64,000 nt of DNA from Daphnia pulex. Taxonomy: Eukaryota > Arthropoda > Branchiopoda > Diplostraca > Daphniidae. The number at the start of each line of letters is the position of its first letter. Position 1 is the stretch's first letter. The stretch spans positions 6,076,001 through 6,140,000 of the forward strand of contig NC_060020.1 of assembly GCF_021134715.1 (NCBI RefSeq), in the 5' to 3' direction. The position numbers and the translations under genes were made by a program. The notes below the pieces were generated by a model. The model had not been told where the DNA came from. It worked only from the letters and a program-made list of their open reading frames with translations, and searched no databases. Below, one piece after another: positions 1-12,752 of this stretch.

Positions 1-3000
1 CAATGGTGCACCAACTGCAAATCGGGCCGTTGTGTTCCATATGGCGCCGACTGTCAGGAAGAGAATCGCTGTGAAGTCAAACAACGTGACACGGTTGACG
101 CTGCCCAATGTCATGAACGATCCTGTCCAGCTTCCGATTGTGATAAATGTCGCGATTTGGGACGATGCATGTGGACACGCCAGGTAAGGAAGGAAATGAC
201 CAATGTTTTTAAAGAAATCGTATTTAATTGAGGACTTGATTTTCGTAGGTGCTTCGGACTAGTGAATTAAGTCGCAAGTTGCACACTCTTCCCATCTACG
301 AATGGAATTGTGTTGGTCGGAACATCAAAGACAGCTCTTCCTTTTTGGTTGTTGTTATACCACCCCATCCGTGCCCATCTCGTTGCTATCAAAACAACGG
401 CTGCAGTGAATGTCTGGAATCACCTGGTGGCGAAGGAGGATGGCATGAATGTCGATGGTCCACTGCACTTGGCCAGTGCGTGGCCCCCAGTTACCAATCG
501 TTGCAGTGCGTCGGGGGCATGTGTGGTGCAATTTTACAGGGATCCGCCAAAACGGCTTGTCCCAGACCTTGTTCCCAGTTCACGCAATGCTCCACTTGTC
601 ACACTCAACCTCATTGTGGCTGGTGTTCTCTGGATTCGGCGCCAGTGGGAGGCATCGGGATATGTAGCCGTGGTACCCTAGAAGGTCCGCTGGACGGTTC
701 GTGTTCATCGCTGGATTACACACGCCTTCTAGATCGATTAAACTTGACGGCCATTCAACAACACCGTAAACCATCACAAGGCAAATTAGCGTCAGCCTCT
801 TCGCTTCTAGAAAAAGCGACCACTTGGAATTACCAAAGTTGTCCTGCCGAAAACGAATGTCTCAATGGCCATCATTCCTGCGATCCCCGTTCAGAACGAT
901 GCCTCGATCGACCCGACGGATTCGAGTGTCTGTGCTCTGATGGTTACGTCTCCGAGGGTCACATTTGCCGACCAGTGTGTTCTCAGGTAAAATCAGAATT
1001 CTACAAGAAATAATTGGAATTTTATTAATTCTTTGTGTGTTGGCTTGTTCAACAGGGATGCGTTCATGGAGATTGCTTGGAGCCGAACGTCTGTCGATGC
1101 CATTTTGGTTTCGTTGGAGCCAACTGCAGTATCCAATGCAAGTGCAATGGGCACTCAGAATGCGCTGGACCCGAGCCCGATCAGTTAGATGTTTGTCTTG
1201 ATTGCCTCAATAACACAATGGGCCCACAGTGCACGCGATGTCGACCGCTCTTTGTCGGTGATCCTCGCAACAACGGCCAATGCATTTCTTGCCTGGAGTA
1301 CTGCAATGGACACACGCCCGTTTGCCACGGGCATAACTTGTCACTGTCTAATCTTCCCCTTCAGACCACCAACGAATTGCTGCTCTTACAAACAGTTGGT
1401 TGGAGCAAAACCGCTGAAGCTGCTTGGGTGCGTTTGATCGGCGAGGGCCCGAAGACGCAGGCCGTTTGCTATAGCTGTTCCAATTCGACCATGGGAGAGA
1501 AATGCGAAGAGTGTATCCCCGGCAATTTCCGAGGTGTCGAAGACCGCCGGAAGCCGTGCCGCTCGTGTGAGTGTCACGGTCACGGTGACATGTGTCATCC
1601 AGTGACGGGGGAGTCGTGTAACTGCCAAAACAATACCGAATCGGATCCTCAATGTCGGACTGGCACGTCCTTCGCTAGTTTAGGTCTTCCCGGAAGAGCT
1701 TTATCCGGTGGTTCATCGGGCTTACTTCCGGCTCCCATTCCCTGCTGGTCCTTGCAGTGCGACAAATGCAAAGAGTATTACCTGGGCACCCCAACGCAAG
1801 GGCATCAATGCTACCGGCAAATGTCAGTGGACACGGAATATTGTTTGGATCCTGAAACGCAGGAGGAATGCAATCGGAAACCGACTCCGCTTTACCCCCG
1901 ACGCCCCGTATTTTTCGCCATTCAACCCAAGTTCCTAAACGTTGATATCCGGTTGCTGGTGGATGTCGCCCAGGGTGGCGTTGACTTGTTCTTCGCACCA
2001 CGTGACGACATGTTTATCGTCCGTCAAGATCCTATGCATCCTGGTGGCCACCGTGTCGAATTGGATCCTAAATACATCATCATCACTGGTAAATTCCATT
2101 CTCGTAGTGAACGTCGAGTAAAAATTAATGAATTTGTTTTTAAATTGGCATTAGGTTCCCTCGCTTTTGATCAAGGTGGCCAACCTTTGGTTCAGCATCC
2201 CAATACATCCATTCCAGTGGAGCGATTGGTGAACAATACGTCGGACCGATACACATTGTCCTACCACATTGTAGAGAAGGTGGCCAGTGGTTTGACCACT
2301 TTCTTGACGGTGACGGATCCGTTTAGTGTCGTTGTTGTTCGAGGACTTCAAAATCGACTCATTTTGACTCTGCCGCAAGACCGGCACGATCTCCGCTCGA
2401 CGCGCTTCTACATCCTCATTCAGGGAGCGGGGAGTCCGTCGTTAGATGCCACATTGGGCTCTCTCTTCTTTCGTCAAGATCAACCGCGCATCGACCTTTT
2501 CGTCTTCTTCTCAGTGTTTTTCTCCTGTTTCTTTCTCTTCCTGGCTGTCTCGGTTGTAGCGTGGAAGGCCAAGCAAGCTATCGAGGGTCGGCGTGCCCGG
2601 GAAAGGCAAGCTGTTGAGATGGAGCACATGGCGCGGCGTCCGTTTGCCACCGTTTCTGTCTACCTCGAAGCTACTTTACGCGGGCAAACGGGTTTGCGTG
2701 ACGGTAAACGTGTCGGGCAAAATGTTGGACTCCAAGTTCACCACACAACGCTGACAGCTCAATTGTGTTCGCCTCTGAGGTGGAAAAGGAGAAGCGCATC
2801 GCGCCCGGATCCCCATCACTCACAGTTGCATCATCAATTCCACGGGGCCAGCATTCTACCCGACCAAGACGCTGTCGGACGTTTAGCTGGATCCAATGGA
2901 GGACTCCAACCTCGCCATATAGACATCCGTCCGTTGGCTGTTGAACCGACAGCTGACGGCGTTGCTGCCATTGCCACACTAATCGTTCAACTCCCAGGTG

Positions 3001-3089
3001 GAAGACTTGCACGAACTCAGCTGACTTTGGCATCCGCTTTGGTTCTTCCTCCGCGAAATCGATCGAATTACCCAACTACGGAATTTTAA
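1..3089 (+). CDS. Megf8: MEGF8-type multiple EGF-like domain receptor, C-terminal part (5' end outside window)
   Basis: Exons 1-183, 249-986 and 1056-3089 join in phase 0 with GT-AG introns of 65 and 69 bp and give 984 residues ending in TAA. The visible part opens in Cys-rich PSI-like repeats (WCTNCKSGRC; CSTCHTQPHCGWC), then an EGF-like unit (residues about 258-300, CLNGHHSCDP), another EGF unit at the start of exon 3 and laminin-type EGF units (CKCNGHSEC about 335; CECHGHGDMC about 479). A single membrane segment lies near residues 785-808 (LFVFFSVFFSCFFLFL), followed by WKAKQA and a tail of about 175 residues with ARRPFATVSVYLE. That membrane and juxtamembrane block resembles MEGF8 more than attractin, its relative. 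The family is a type I membrane protein; in vertebrates MEGF8 acts in left-right patterning and regulates Hedgehog signalling. The N-terminal CUB/kelch region would lie left of base 1. The 3' end faces Oatp (convergent). Confidence 0.92.
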
Positions 3090-3711
3090 AAAGATGAGTT
3101 TTTTTTTCTTTTTTTTTTAAATTATGACTTAATCATCGTCTACTCATTAATCACTCGACACTTGTTTATATTTGAATCCCTTTCTAATCTTTTCTTCTTG
3201 TATTATCGCCGTTACTTGACGCGTTCCGTGTTTTTCTCCTCTTTGTTCTTTGTATTTTTGTAATCCTCCCGGCAAGTGAGCTATTTAAGGCTTACTCGTC
3301 TGCTCATTTTCTTGTGCAAATTGCAATCCACGCAGCTGTTTCCATTTCCTCCTGTAAAACATGACGAATTTTTCTTTTTTTTTTTTAACCAATCCATGTG
3401 ATACATCACGGGCCATATGATATTGTACTGCTGATTAGGCACAATAAGTTCCTCCGTTTTGCAAGTGTACCACCGTTCTGTTGCGACCGACCGTTTAATG
3501 TCATACTTTTCCCCCTTTTTCTATTTTTTTATGAAAAACCTTACAAACAAAAAAAACAAAATACAAATTCGAAAAAAATACAAAAGTGTATATATTCAAA
3601 AAATGTGAATAAATACATTTTTTCTGTCCGAATACTAGAACAAGAAACATTTAAAATAACGCGATCGCCACCGACATTTTGCAGGAAAGGGGGGAGAGGA
3701 ATGGGTTCATT
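3090..3711. other. Intergenic region between two convergent genes (3' UTRs)
   Basis: AT-rich, T-tract-rich sequence between the MEGF8 stop and the Oatp stop. It holds the 3' UTR of the plus-strand gene, with an AATAAA-type signal near 3607, and probably the 3' UTR of the minus-strand gene. The only longer reading frame (3398-3745) is low complexity and runs into the Oatp terminal exon, so I see no gene here. Confidence 0.6.
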
Positions 3712-6700
3712 TTATTCATTACGATCGACCGCTGTGTTGTCATAAGCGTAAATTTCTTTGGTTTTTGCCTCTGGATTGGCCGATGTTGCAGCAACCTCCT
3801 GGACACCGTTGGACGCCTTCGTTACGGTAGAAGGCGTGTAGAACCACCAAGACAGTGTGGCGAACAAAAATGTGAACCCTTTAACGACCAGCGCTAACCC
3901 AACCATCGCTCTAATAAAGTAACGTAAATAATGTCAACTTGTTTACCTTGTATAACTTTTCATATAAATATAATGAATACCTGCTAAATGAATAATTGTT
4001 GTAAATTAAACAGGAACCGCTATTGTCAGAGTTGTCACCACATTCGTTGTTGGTATGCGACCACAACACGCAGGAACTGTCTATGAATAATCCGAAGATC
4101 ATGGGACCTGGAATAGCACCTAACAGCCTCCAAATAATCATCTGGGTTCCTAATGCGAACGCTCTTCTATTGTATGGCACACTCCTGCCAAAGAACGTCA
4201 GGTTAGTCGTTATCTTCATTAAAAATTTGTTACCGCAATTTTTTACCTTAAAGTTGCTGATAAAATCGGCATGCTATTCATGAAAACAAGAGCCAGAAAG
4301 AGGAATAATAATATCGTGAACAGGTAGAGCTGGTGATTGCATTTGGCAGAAGTACACGTTTGACGCGCCGCCATGACGTCAATTTCCGCTCCACCCATGA
4401 CCTTCATTCTTTTATATTCTGGCGAAGTTATACACGAGCAATTGGAATAAACCTAGGTACGTGACGATTTGAATTATTACTCAAAAGTACTTCTTTTACG
4501 ACACGTATGTAACATGAAACTTTACCGCAAAGGATTTCGATCCGTTGACTAAAGTTTCATGAGACGACGTGCAGCCAGCATGGCAAGGAGAGTAGTAAAG
4601 AATGTTGTCGATACCACAAATAGGATCGTAGGTATCTAATGAGCACGAACATTTAGCGTTGCAGTCGGAGACGATTTTTAATTCATGCTTTCCGCTATCA
4701 AAACAATTTTGATTTGTTAATTTTATTGGGCTGTTGTTAATGCAAATGTAGGTTTACCTGTATGGAATGGTTACTCCAGCAAAATCTTGATTGGGGCAAT
4801 AGACCTGTAACAAGACGGTTTATAGCGATTACCATACACAGAGGTGAATTGATTCCAAAATATCACGGCATACCATGAAAGCCAAAGAGAAGATGAAGCT
4901 CAGAGATACCAAGAAACATGACATCTTTAAAATCGTCCGTGGTCGCATGCGGTAATGTTTGATTAGATAACCTCCAGAATAGGAAGCTCCACACCCGCAT
5001 GGAATCACCAGTCCACCTATTCAATCGGATGATTATTGGTATTTGTTCCTTTAAATAATCAGCATCGATTTTTCAGAGAGAGAAATAAAGCAAATACCAA
5101 CGATGATGGCAGCCATAGCAGGTGATAATGAAAATTGACTTTCGATAATCTGAATAATTACGATTATATTATTATTATAGATAATTGTGATTACGTCTAA
5201 CTTAATTATGTTTTACCTTCGGTAGGAAAGCCCCAAAGCCTGCAAGGAGCATTGCCTCGCACGACTGTTCGAGGCAAATGAATAAAAACGTCCAGCGTGT
5301 AGCTAATTCTTTAATGGCCAAAGGTAATTCTCGCAAGCTCTGGCCAACACTAATTGCTCCATCTGATTAAACAATTAACTCTCTTTAGTTTTTCGTCATG
5401 GCCGGCCACTCTTCACTTTTCAATTACCTGGTGTAGTCGATTTGGAATCGTTTTTGGAATCGTAATCGTCATCATCCTCAGGGTCTTCCGTTTTAGAATG
5501 TTCTGCTTCTTTGGCTGCAGCGAGTGCTTTCGCACCTGTAGAAAGTTATGGCACAAAAGGCAGAAAGAAACTATGTGGTCAACAAAGCGCCGAGAATTGT
5601 TGTAGCATTGGATGAAGTCACCAAGTAATTCGCCAGGGAAAGCCAAAAGTGGAATGGCGGCTATGCAAAGCAACGTTCCGGCGATGACGAAACCGAGCCA
5701 CCAGGCACCGATCCAACCGCTGCTACCCGGAGCCATCCCCACTCTTTTTGGGAAAAAAGGATGATTTGTTTGTTAAAATAGCGATTACGAGTTGAGTAAG
5801 AATTCAACAACAACAACTAAAAAACCCACTCGTTGGCTGAGATCGTGTCGAAGTCGACGTAAAGACGAAGTAGTTGCCCGCCAGCAATGTAGCCCAGAGC
5901 AGGGCCAAGCATTGTACTTCCGTAAAAAATCCCTGCCATATTATTTACAAGTTATTAGATATTACGCAATATGGGACTCAGTGTTGGAATTTAGGAAATC
6001 TTAATCACCGCTGTAGATCGGCTGCATTTTGTGACTGACCTAAAGGTAAACGACAAATATTAAATGCAATCACTTACTTTTCTTGTAATTTTTCAAAATT
6101 AACTGACATTCTCGTCTATGAAAGCTGTTCCGAGCGTGTATAACGGAGCTCCACCTGCACCCATGATGAGTTGCGCTACTAGAAACACGTACTTGAACTT
6201 TTGCAACGCCCATCCACCCGTTAGACCTGCTGTTAATTGATCTGATGTCGAGCAACTGGCGTTCATCGACGGAACGGATAGTGAGCAGGTATTGATGACT
6301 TGTTCCTTCACGGAAGCCTGCGTATGCAACAAGTGGTAAGTCCAAATTCGTATCTTTTGGCAATTTTTTTGCGGGAAAAACCTGGTAGAGCCCAGATGTT
6401 AAGTGGGGTGTAGCAAAGACGAACGACCCTATTCCTAATAGTAACACACCATAGCCGACCCAATGAGGCTTGCACGCTCCTTTGCGACCTCCTAGATAGG
6501 ACACTGGTAGAACCTAAAGGTGATTTTATAACTAAGCGTTTAAAACAACAGCAACTTGTCTTGTGTTTGAACTTGCTGTTAAAAATGACGCGATGTCGTA
6601 GCATCCTATAATCATCCCACTGTCCGTTGAAGTGAGGTCGTACCGCCGCTAAACATAAAAGGAAACTGTCTTTGAACTTGTGATACAGCGAGATTGAACT

Positions 6701-7302
6701 CATTACAACCATTTACCTCTATCGTGCTGACGCAAACGTTGAGAAGACCATTGATCAAAAAACCTGTTTGAAAAGTAATCCGTACACTTAGAGTAAATGT
6801 GTCACACAGCAGTAGAAGGTTATTTTATAATTGCGGTTCAACGGTCCAAATATTTCAAGGACTTTAAATATTTATACTGCGTCGACCGAGGATTCCTCTA
6901 AAATTAGAAATTTGGAAGCTGTTTGTTTTTGCTTGACTACCGAAGCACATCCATCTTTGAAGTCGTTGTTTATTTTGGAAAAGAACAGACGAATAGGCAA
7001 TTCATCACTACTTTCCCAAAAGATAACATTTCACCTCGTTCCTTTTCAACTTTTAACGGCAAGGGTGGAAAACTAGGAAAGGCTACACTACGGTACACGA
7101 AGTTGTTATTTGATTTAGCGGACTTACTTTGAAATCCTCCGGCCCAGCAGATCCAGAATAAAAACGACTTGGATGTAGATAGCCGCTGTAAGAATTTGGG
7201 TTTCCAGCAATACCATCCACATTGTCCTCCGCCGTCGTCGAAATCCGCAGTCGACGCTGGATCCGAGGATTTGGCATTGGTGACGGTATTTGCCATTTCC
7301 AT
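3712..7302 (-). CDS. Solute carrier organic anion transporter (Oatp/SLCO family), complete, 17 coding exons
   Basis: Coding exons from 5' to 3' on the minus strand: 7302-7128, 6763-6717, 6648-6577, 6513-6382, 6317-6108, 6039-6009, 5932-5830, 5743-5622, 5535-5428, 5362-5217, 5149-5098, 5016-4874, 4804-4758, 4694-4526, 4452-4247, 4184-3981, 3910-3712. All phases match and give 721 residues, the usual size for the family. Recognisable blocks: [13 protein letters not shown] before TM1, [26 protein letters not shown], the OATP signature WIGAWWLGF, and a Cys-rich Kazal-type extracellular loop in exon 14 ([19 protein letters not shown]). Then [14 protein letters not shown] and [14 protein letters not shown] near the last membrane segments. 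The family carries amphipathic organic anions (bile acids, hormones, xenobiotics) across the plasma membrane; the substrate here is unknown. Intron 3 appears to use a GC donor. The start is the first ATG (MEMANTV); the frame stays open upstream to a TTG at 7356. Confidence 0.95.
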
Positions 7303-8788
7303 GGTTCCTGCCAACTCCTCGTTCACTGCAGAATCGTGAGCCACCGTTTTGTCCAAGGTGCGAAAGAGAGATGACTAGTGTGCAGAGGGAAAGTGGCCAC
7401 GTACTAAGCCTCACGCAAATTCGTCACGAAATGAGCAGACGAGTTTGATTCGGCAGTGTGGGTCTCCCCAAAAGTGAGAGTATAACTTGCGACTTGCTCA
7501 GCAACTACCACCAGCAGTACTGCCGACCTACTTGCTACTTTCTCCTTCCATTTTACGTTCGCACAGTTTTCACTCACGAACACAATCAGGGCGAGACAGC
7601 AGAGGGCAATTGTCGTTGGCGGAATGAGAAGATTTCTTTTTCAAGTCTGCAACCTCCTTGCTTATTCCGACAACAACAACATGGGACTTGGTGGGGAAGC
7701 ACGATCGGCTGTGCCACACAAAAGGAATCGTCAAAGCTCAAGAACAGATGGACAAAGTCTACACTATACAGTCTAATAATGATCTATGCTAGAGTAAAAA
7801 ACTGGTTGTGGTTGTCCTGCCATGCAACAGGTAGTGAAGTTAAAAAAAAAAAAAGTGAGGCTTTTCCATTTCACAATCGCTACACGACATACCCACGTCG
7901 TCGCCCAGGAGGGGCGGGCCTAAAAAAAGAATCTCCCTCCCAAAAGAGAAGGGCCCGTGACGTCGTGGTGCAATTCCCTTATTCACGTTGCGTGATTGAT
8001 TTTAAGGTAGTCTGCGAAACACGCAGGCGCACTACGCACACACATTCACTCAGCCCTAACTCATTTTTTGCAACTCAACCACATCATCACAGCCATCATT
8101 AAAGGCGTCGTCGCGTTGACCAACTTAGAGGGGGGAAACAAGGAATTAATAAGGCACGTATCATTCACGACGAGTATAGGCCCGAAACCGGAATTATCAG
8201 AATACTATATAATCATATTGTCGCACACGTATACGAAAAGGTAGGTCGATCACGTCAAGGATTCGAATTCCACTGTTTATCCGCCAGAATGGAAGTTATC
8301 CATTATACCTGCGACTGGAACATCTTTCCGTCAGTTCGAGGAAGAGTGGGGGGAAAGGTTCGTGAAGGCCACGTTTGCTGTTTAAAGTGTTGTCGACTGT
8401 TATTGTCCTCGTTAGCTATAAAGTATGCGTAGGTTGTTCAAATTTCCTAGACAGGTAGCCCAGTTAGAAAGTACTCAATTTTGCAATAGATTAATCAGCT
8501 GATAATTTCAATGTATTCTTCATTAAAAATTGTTGACAGCAGTTTCTTCCTAATCCCAGAAAAAAATAACAGTAACTTTTGCTTTGCAACGGACGTAAAG
8601 TGATTTTCTGTATAGATCTAGAGTCCTAAAACCAAATTAATGCTTCCCTTACACATAAACAAACAAAAACAATAAATTCCTTCGCGATCGGTTTAAATGG
8701 TGCTAGTTTTGATCCTTCTAAATAGCACTTATAAGACTGTATGGCTGAGTTAGGCAAGAATCAAGGCTCAAAATGAATAGTCTTGATT
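7303..8788. other. Intergenic: Oatp 5' region and GCLC 3' region
   Basis: No gene is supported. Near the Oatp side lie a GC-box-like ggggcgggcc (7911-7920) and a CRE-like tgacgtcg (7958-7965), both plausible promoter elements but unproven. A long plus-strand frame at 7458-8102 has biased, repeat-like composition and no recognisable protein. The part from about 8200 to 8788 is AT-rich and probably holds the GCLC 3' UTR. Confidence 0.45.
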
Positions 8789-11271
8789 TTAACAAGTTGA
8801 CGGGCAGTTTTCCGCCATCCTAATGGTTTCCGGAATTGAAGATTGGGTCTTGGTGCGGGGATGGTCCAACAACGACGGACACTCGATAGTCCCATTTTGA
8901 ATACTATCCATTTTAGTCAGCAAATCATAGTTGATCCTTTCACTTACTACGGAGTCGCCCCTGTTTTGTTTTTTAAATTGCGAATAATTAAACATACAAA
9001 AAAAAAAGGGAAATATTTCAACATACTTGTAGTCTGGGTGCTTGGTGACGAATTCACGAATCCAATGAGCTGTCGTCATCAAATCACCACTTGCTCGTTT
9101 TTGGATAAGCCGCAAGTATTGATGTATTGTGCAATGGGTATCGGCATCTACTTCAACAGTCGAGAGGTAGCTGCTAATGAGGGGTAATAGGCCTTGGAAC
9201 TCTTCGCCCTAAGAAAAATAGATAGATGATTAAGCAAAAATTGTAATGAAAAGAAGATGAGGTAGAGCCACTCGAGCTGAAATTAAAGAAACCTACCTTT
9301 CCATTGATTATTTCGCCAATTGTCATCTCTACGCAAATTTGTTCTTGGTCGGCTGTTGATTCAGCATCGGTAGGCGAGCTCTGCGACACTAGATCCTTGC
9401 GGAACCAGAATTTTTGATTGAGAATGGCATCGCGCTTCTGGGCTCTTTTCATGTTTTCGTCAACTTTACTAATTGGAATGAGGAAGTTTAGCCCGTAGGT
9501 TACAATGACGCGAGTTAACAGGACAATGAAGCAAACATATGCAGCATTCTCGAAGTCGGTTATTTGTGCTTCACAGGGTCGGAATTCAACGCGCCAACCA
9601 ATGGTGCTCTTTGGCGGCGGGGGCTTGAACCGCATGGTTTGCCAATTGGTTGATTGAAGATTCTGAAAATGTTCCCAGAAAATCATTAGTAAATAATCGA
9701 ACGACCAAGCTCTTTTATAGCATGTACCTCAAAGTGATCCGAATCTTCCTCATCATTTTGGTTCACTTTTTCACTGAAGAGGGAAACGGGATCACGAATG
9801 AAGAGATGGGCAACGTGTTGAGCAAGTAAATGATCGATTCCAGCGTCACGCATTCTCTTGTAAGCCTCTTGATCTATGACCAGGGGTATGTCGTTGTATC
9901 TTTAACAGAAATTTGATTATCACAATTTGAAATAATATGAATGCGTCTATGATAAATATACCTTTCTCCTTCAGGAGACAAATACGAATCGATTGAATCA
10001 TATCGTGATTTGTAGATACGGTATCTGTCTGTCTTTAGCGGCTCTAGACCCCTTTCCTCTCTCGTGCGGCAGTCCACCGAACTGGAAATAATATTCCAGC
10101 GACAATCTGTGTCGGCGATATAGCCACGCTGAAGTGGCGAAGCGGCAGTAAGAGCCAACATAATTGGACACATTGGTGTCAGTTGATCGTAAAGTGTACG
10201 AGCTTCTTTGATATTGCAGGCTTGAAAAGTCAACTGCAGACAACACTGGCCCATTCCAAAACCCATTGCATCCATGTATATATGGTCTGGCAAAGCAGAT
10301 TTACCCTTCTCACCGTCATCTCCCAATACAGTCAAATCTTCCGTAAAAGGACTGGGAGTGTTAACGTCCTTGAAAACTGGAAAAGCAATAAATGTTTAAG
10401 ACAGGAACTAAGTTGATACATCTTTGACTCTTTACTTGGAACATTGATAGCAACTTTTTCTCCTCTTCGTTCACGGATGTTGCGAGTTAGTGTACGAAAT
10501 CGTGGATGGGCCAAATAAATAGCCTCATCCGGGAAAAATAAAGAACGAGAAGCGCTGTTCACAGGGTCAGGCTTGGCTTCGGGAACGCAAAATCCTTCGC
10601 AACCCAAGCGAGGGAATGCGGTAATGGAAAAGATTTGTTCATCTTTTTCCAGCAGAGCACAGACCTATCATATTTTAAAAATAAAAAAGGAGATTAGAAA
10701 GTGGACGGCGTGAACTAAATATAAATGAAGATGTAACCTCTTGGCGTCGATTTTTCATATTAGCCTCAACAATGTTGAAATGAGCTAATAGCCCTCCATA
10801 GGGTTTGCCAGGTGTACCTTCAATCATGTAACTAGCAAACTCAGGCCTCCACAAGGAGGTAGCCTTCCTAAAGGAGTAAAGAATGATTTAGATAACATCT
10901 GCATTTAAAGCTAATGAATACAGCATAACCAATAAAATAAAAACACTTACTCTGGGGTTTCTTTTTCAGTTATTTGAAGAACGGGCAGGAGATCTTGTCC
11001 ACGAAGACTGAGTTGAGCTTTTTTGGTTTCATGATTAAACTTTACAAGCATGTATTCAATCTAAAAGGAAAATAGGTTCATTAATAGCTGTGAAAGCAAG
11101 GTCAGTTGATCAGAAACATACCTCATCACCCCATTTCAGCACATCCCCTTGTCTATCCTTTAGTAAATTGTACAGATTTATAAATTGAGTAATGCCATGT
11201 TTTCGAACATGATCTGCTAGCTCTTTGGTTTCAGGCCAACTCAGTGGACTTCCTTCAGATAAGAGACCCAT
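8789..11271 (-). CDS. Gclc: Glutamate-cysteine ligase catalytic subunit, complete, 9 coding exons
   Basis: Exons 5' to 3': 11271-11122, 11060-10951, 10867-10738, 10664-10436, 10376-9962, 9899-9728, 9662-9297, 9208-9027, 8960-8789. All junctions are GT-AG and in phase, giving 641 residues (vertebrate GCLC is about 637). It starts [16 protein letters not shown] and runs without gaps through family blocks such as [82 protein letters not shown] and [19 protein letters not shown]. The enzyme joins glutamate to cysteine using ATP, the rate-limiting step of glutathione synthesis in the cytosol. The Cys pair at about 251-252 matches the cysteine pair implicated in redox control of animal GCLC. A splice acceptor (tttacatag) lies just before the ATG, so a 5' UTR intron is likely. 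The C-terminal about 55 residues are poorly conserved. Confidence 0.97.
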
Positions 11272-12752
11272 TCTTGTAAGATACCTATGTAAATTAACAT
11301 TTATTAAATTTTTTTTTGTTTAAAAGTATGTGAAGTAATTAAGTGTGAGTATGCTCTAAAAAATGACAATGTGACATAACATTTTTATGTTATATTGTCA
11401 TATTATTTTATTTGTATTCTAAAAGAGTAGCCATTATATACCTTTAAAAACACTGATGTTAGCACCAAACAATGTGTTGAATAATCCAAAGGGATTGAGA
11501 AAGCTAACTGAAATACACTACAGAGCCGCGATCACTGGGCAATGTTTATAATAATAATTTTTTGGGTAAATCCTGGTTGTATAACACCTTCGTCTGCTGT
11601 GCGTCGAAGCAGTTTCTCGGACAGGTTTTATAATGAAGTCTTGGTGATTGGTAAAAGCCTGGGGTGGCACTGGCAATACATGACATTCTGTAACGAACCT
11701 GCCAGTCACGATGATCCACGTCCGCAGTAACGATGATCATCTCTCGTGGTAACGTAATCTTATACATCAACAAAACTGGGATAACCTAACAACCAGCTTT
11801 AACAAGAATGTACTAGACCGAATAGAATCTTCGATAATAAAACGAGGGCAATGATATTTAAAAAATATCTATTCACGCACGCTATCCAATCCAATCTCAA
11901 CGCTAACGAAAAACTTATAACGAACCATTATTTTAAATAAATAAATAATCCAATTAGATAAGGTTGAAAAAAGTAAAAAATAAAAGTATATTCACTATAT
12001 TAGGCTATTCTTCCGGTGATGACAAATTCGATTATCAGGTTTAATTTTGATTGCACGCTTGAGTAACATCATATTTTTTGCACAAGTTTCTCTTTTTGCA
12101 TTGGCGAAATGCAATTGGCAACTCATTGCGCAACCACATTAAATTTAGAGAAATCGATTGTGATTTTTGTGACATCTTGGACTCTTCTAACTTACGTTGT
12201 ATACATTTAATGTAGTGATAGTAATACTAAATTGATGAATCTTGAATAATTAAAAGAAGTAATAAGCAAATGGCTTGTGAGATAAGAGACTTGTGTTTAT
12301 TCTGATTTGTGAATTTATTAAAAGGGCTAGAATTGATTATCTTGTTCACTGTGATAGTCATTTCAAAAACTGAAATTTGTTTATTCAACAATTTAAATAC
12401 AAGCTTAATTATTCCTAAATAACCAAAAGTTAAATACAAGAGAAAGCGCTAAAAGTTTTTTTTATTGGATTTGACTATTGGAGAACGCACTGTTGATTCC
12501 CTAAACACACGCATGAGAAAAGTTTCGTTTCAACAACGCTAGCACTAAATATTTTCATTTCTTGTTCTATATTTTGCTAAATTTTGTTAGGAAAAATTAT
12601 CGTTAGTTGTCAGGTTACGCTAATTCTGTATTAAAAATGCTAACTAAATGTGAGATTTGCAATTGTTGAGAAATTGGTACTCCTGTTATACGTGTATCGT
12701 CGATATATTAGTTTCCCTTCTTCTTATTGCCCCATTCCCCTCTCTTGCCCAG
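11272..12752. other. Intergenic, probable divergent promoter region
   Basis: AT-rich sequence between GCLC (leftward) and an unrecognised plus-strand gene (rightward). It probably holds the GCLC 5' UTR exon and promoter. Only short frames (60-90 codons) without recognisable content are present. A pyrimidine-rich tract at 12714-12752 ending in cag looks like the acceptor of the first exon I can assign to the next gene. Confidence 0.4.

Noticed and set aside
7458..8102. Long plus-strand frame of about 214 codons upstream of Oatp
   Set aside because: It opens on a non-ATG codon, ends in His/Ser-rich simple sequence, has no recognisable domain and overlaps the expected Oatp promoter.
8245..8275. 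ggattcgaattcc resembling a tRNA T-arm
   Set aside because: No acceptor stem, D-arm or anticodon arm can be placed at the proper spacing.
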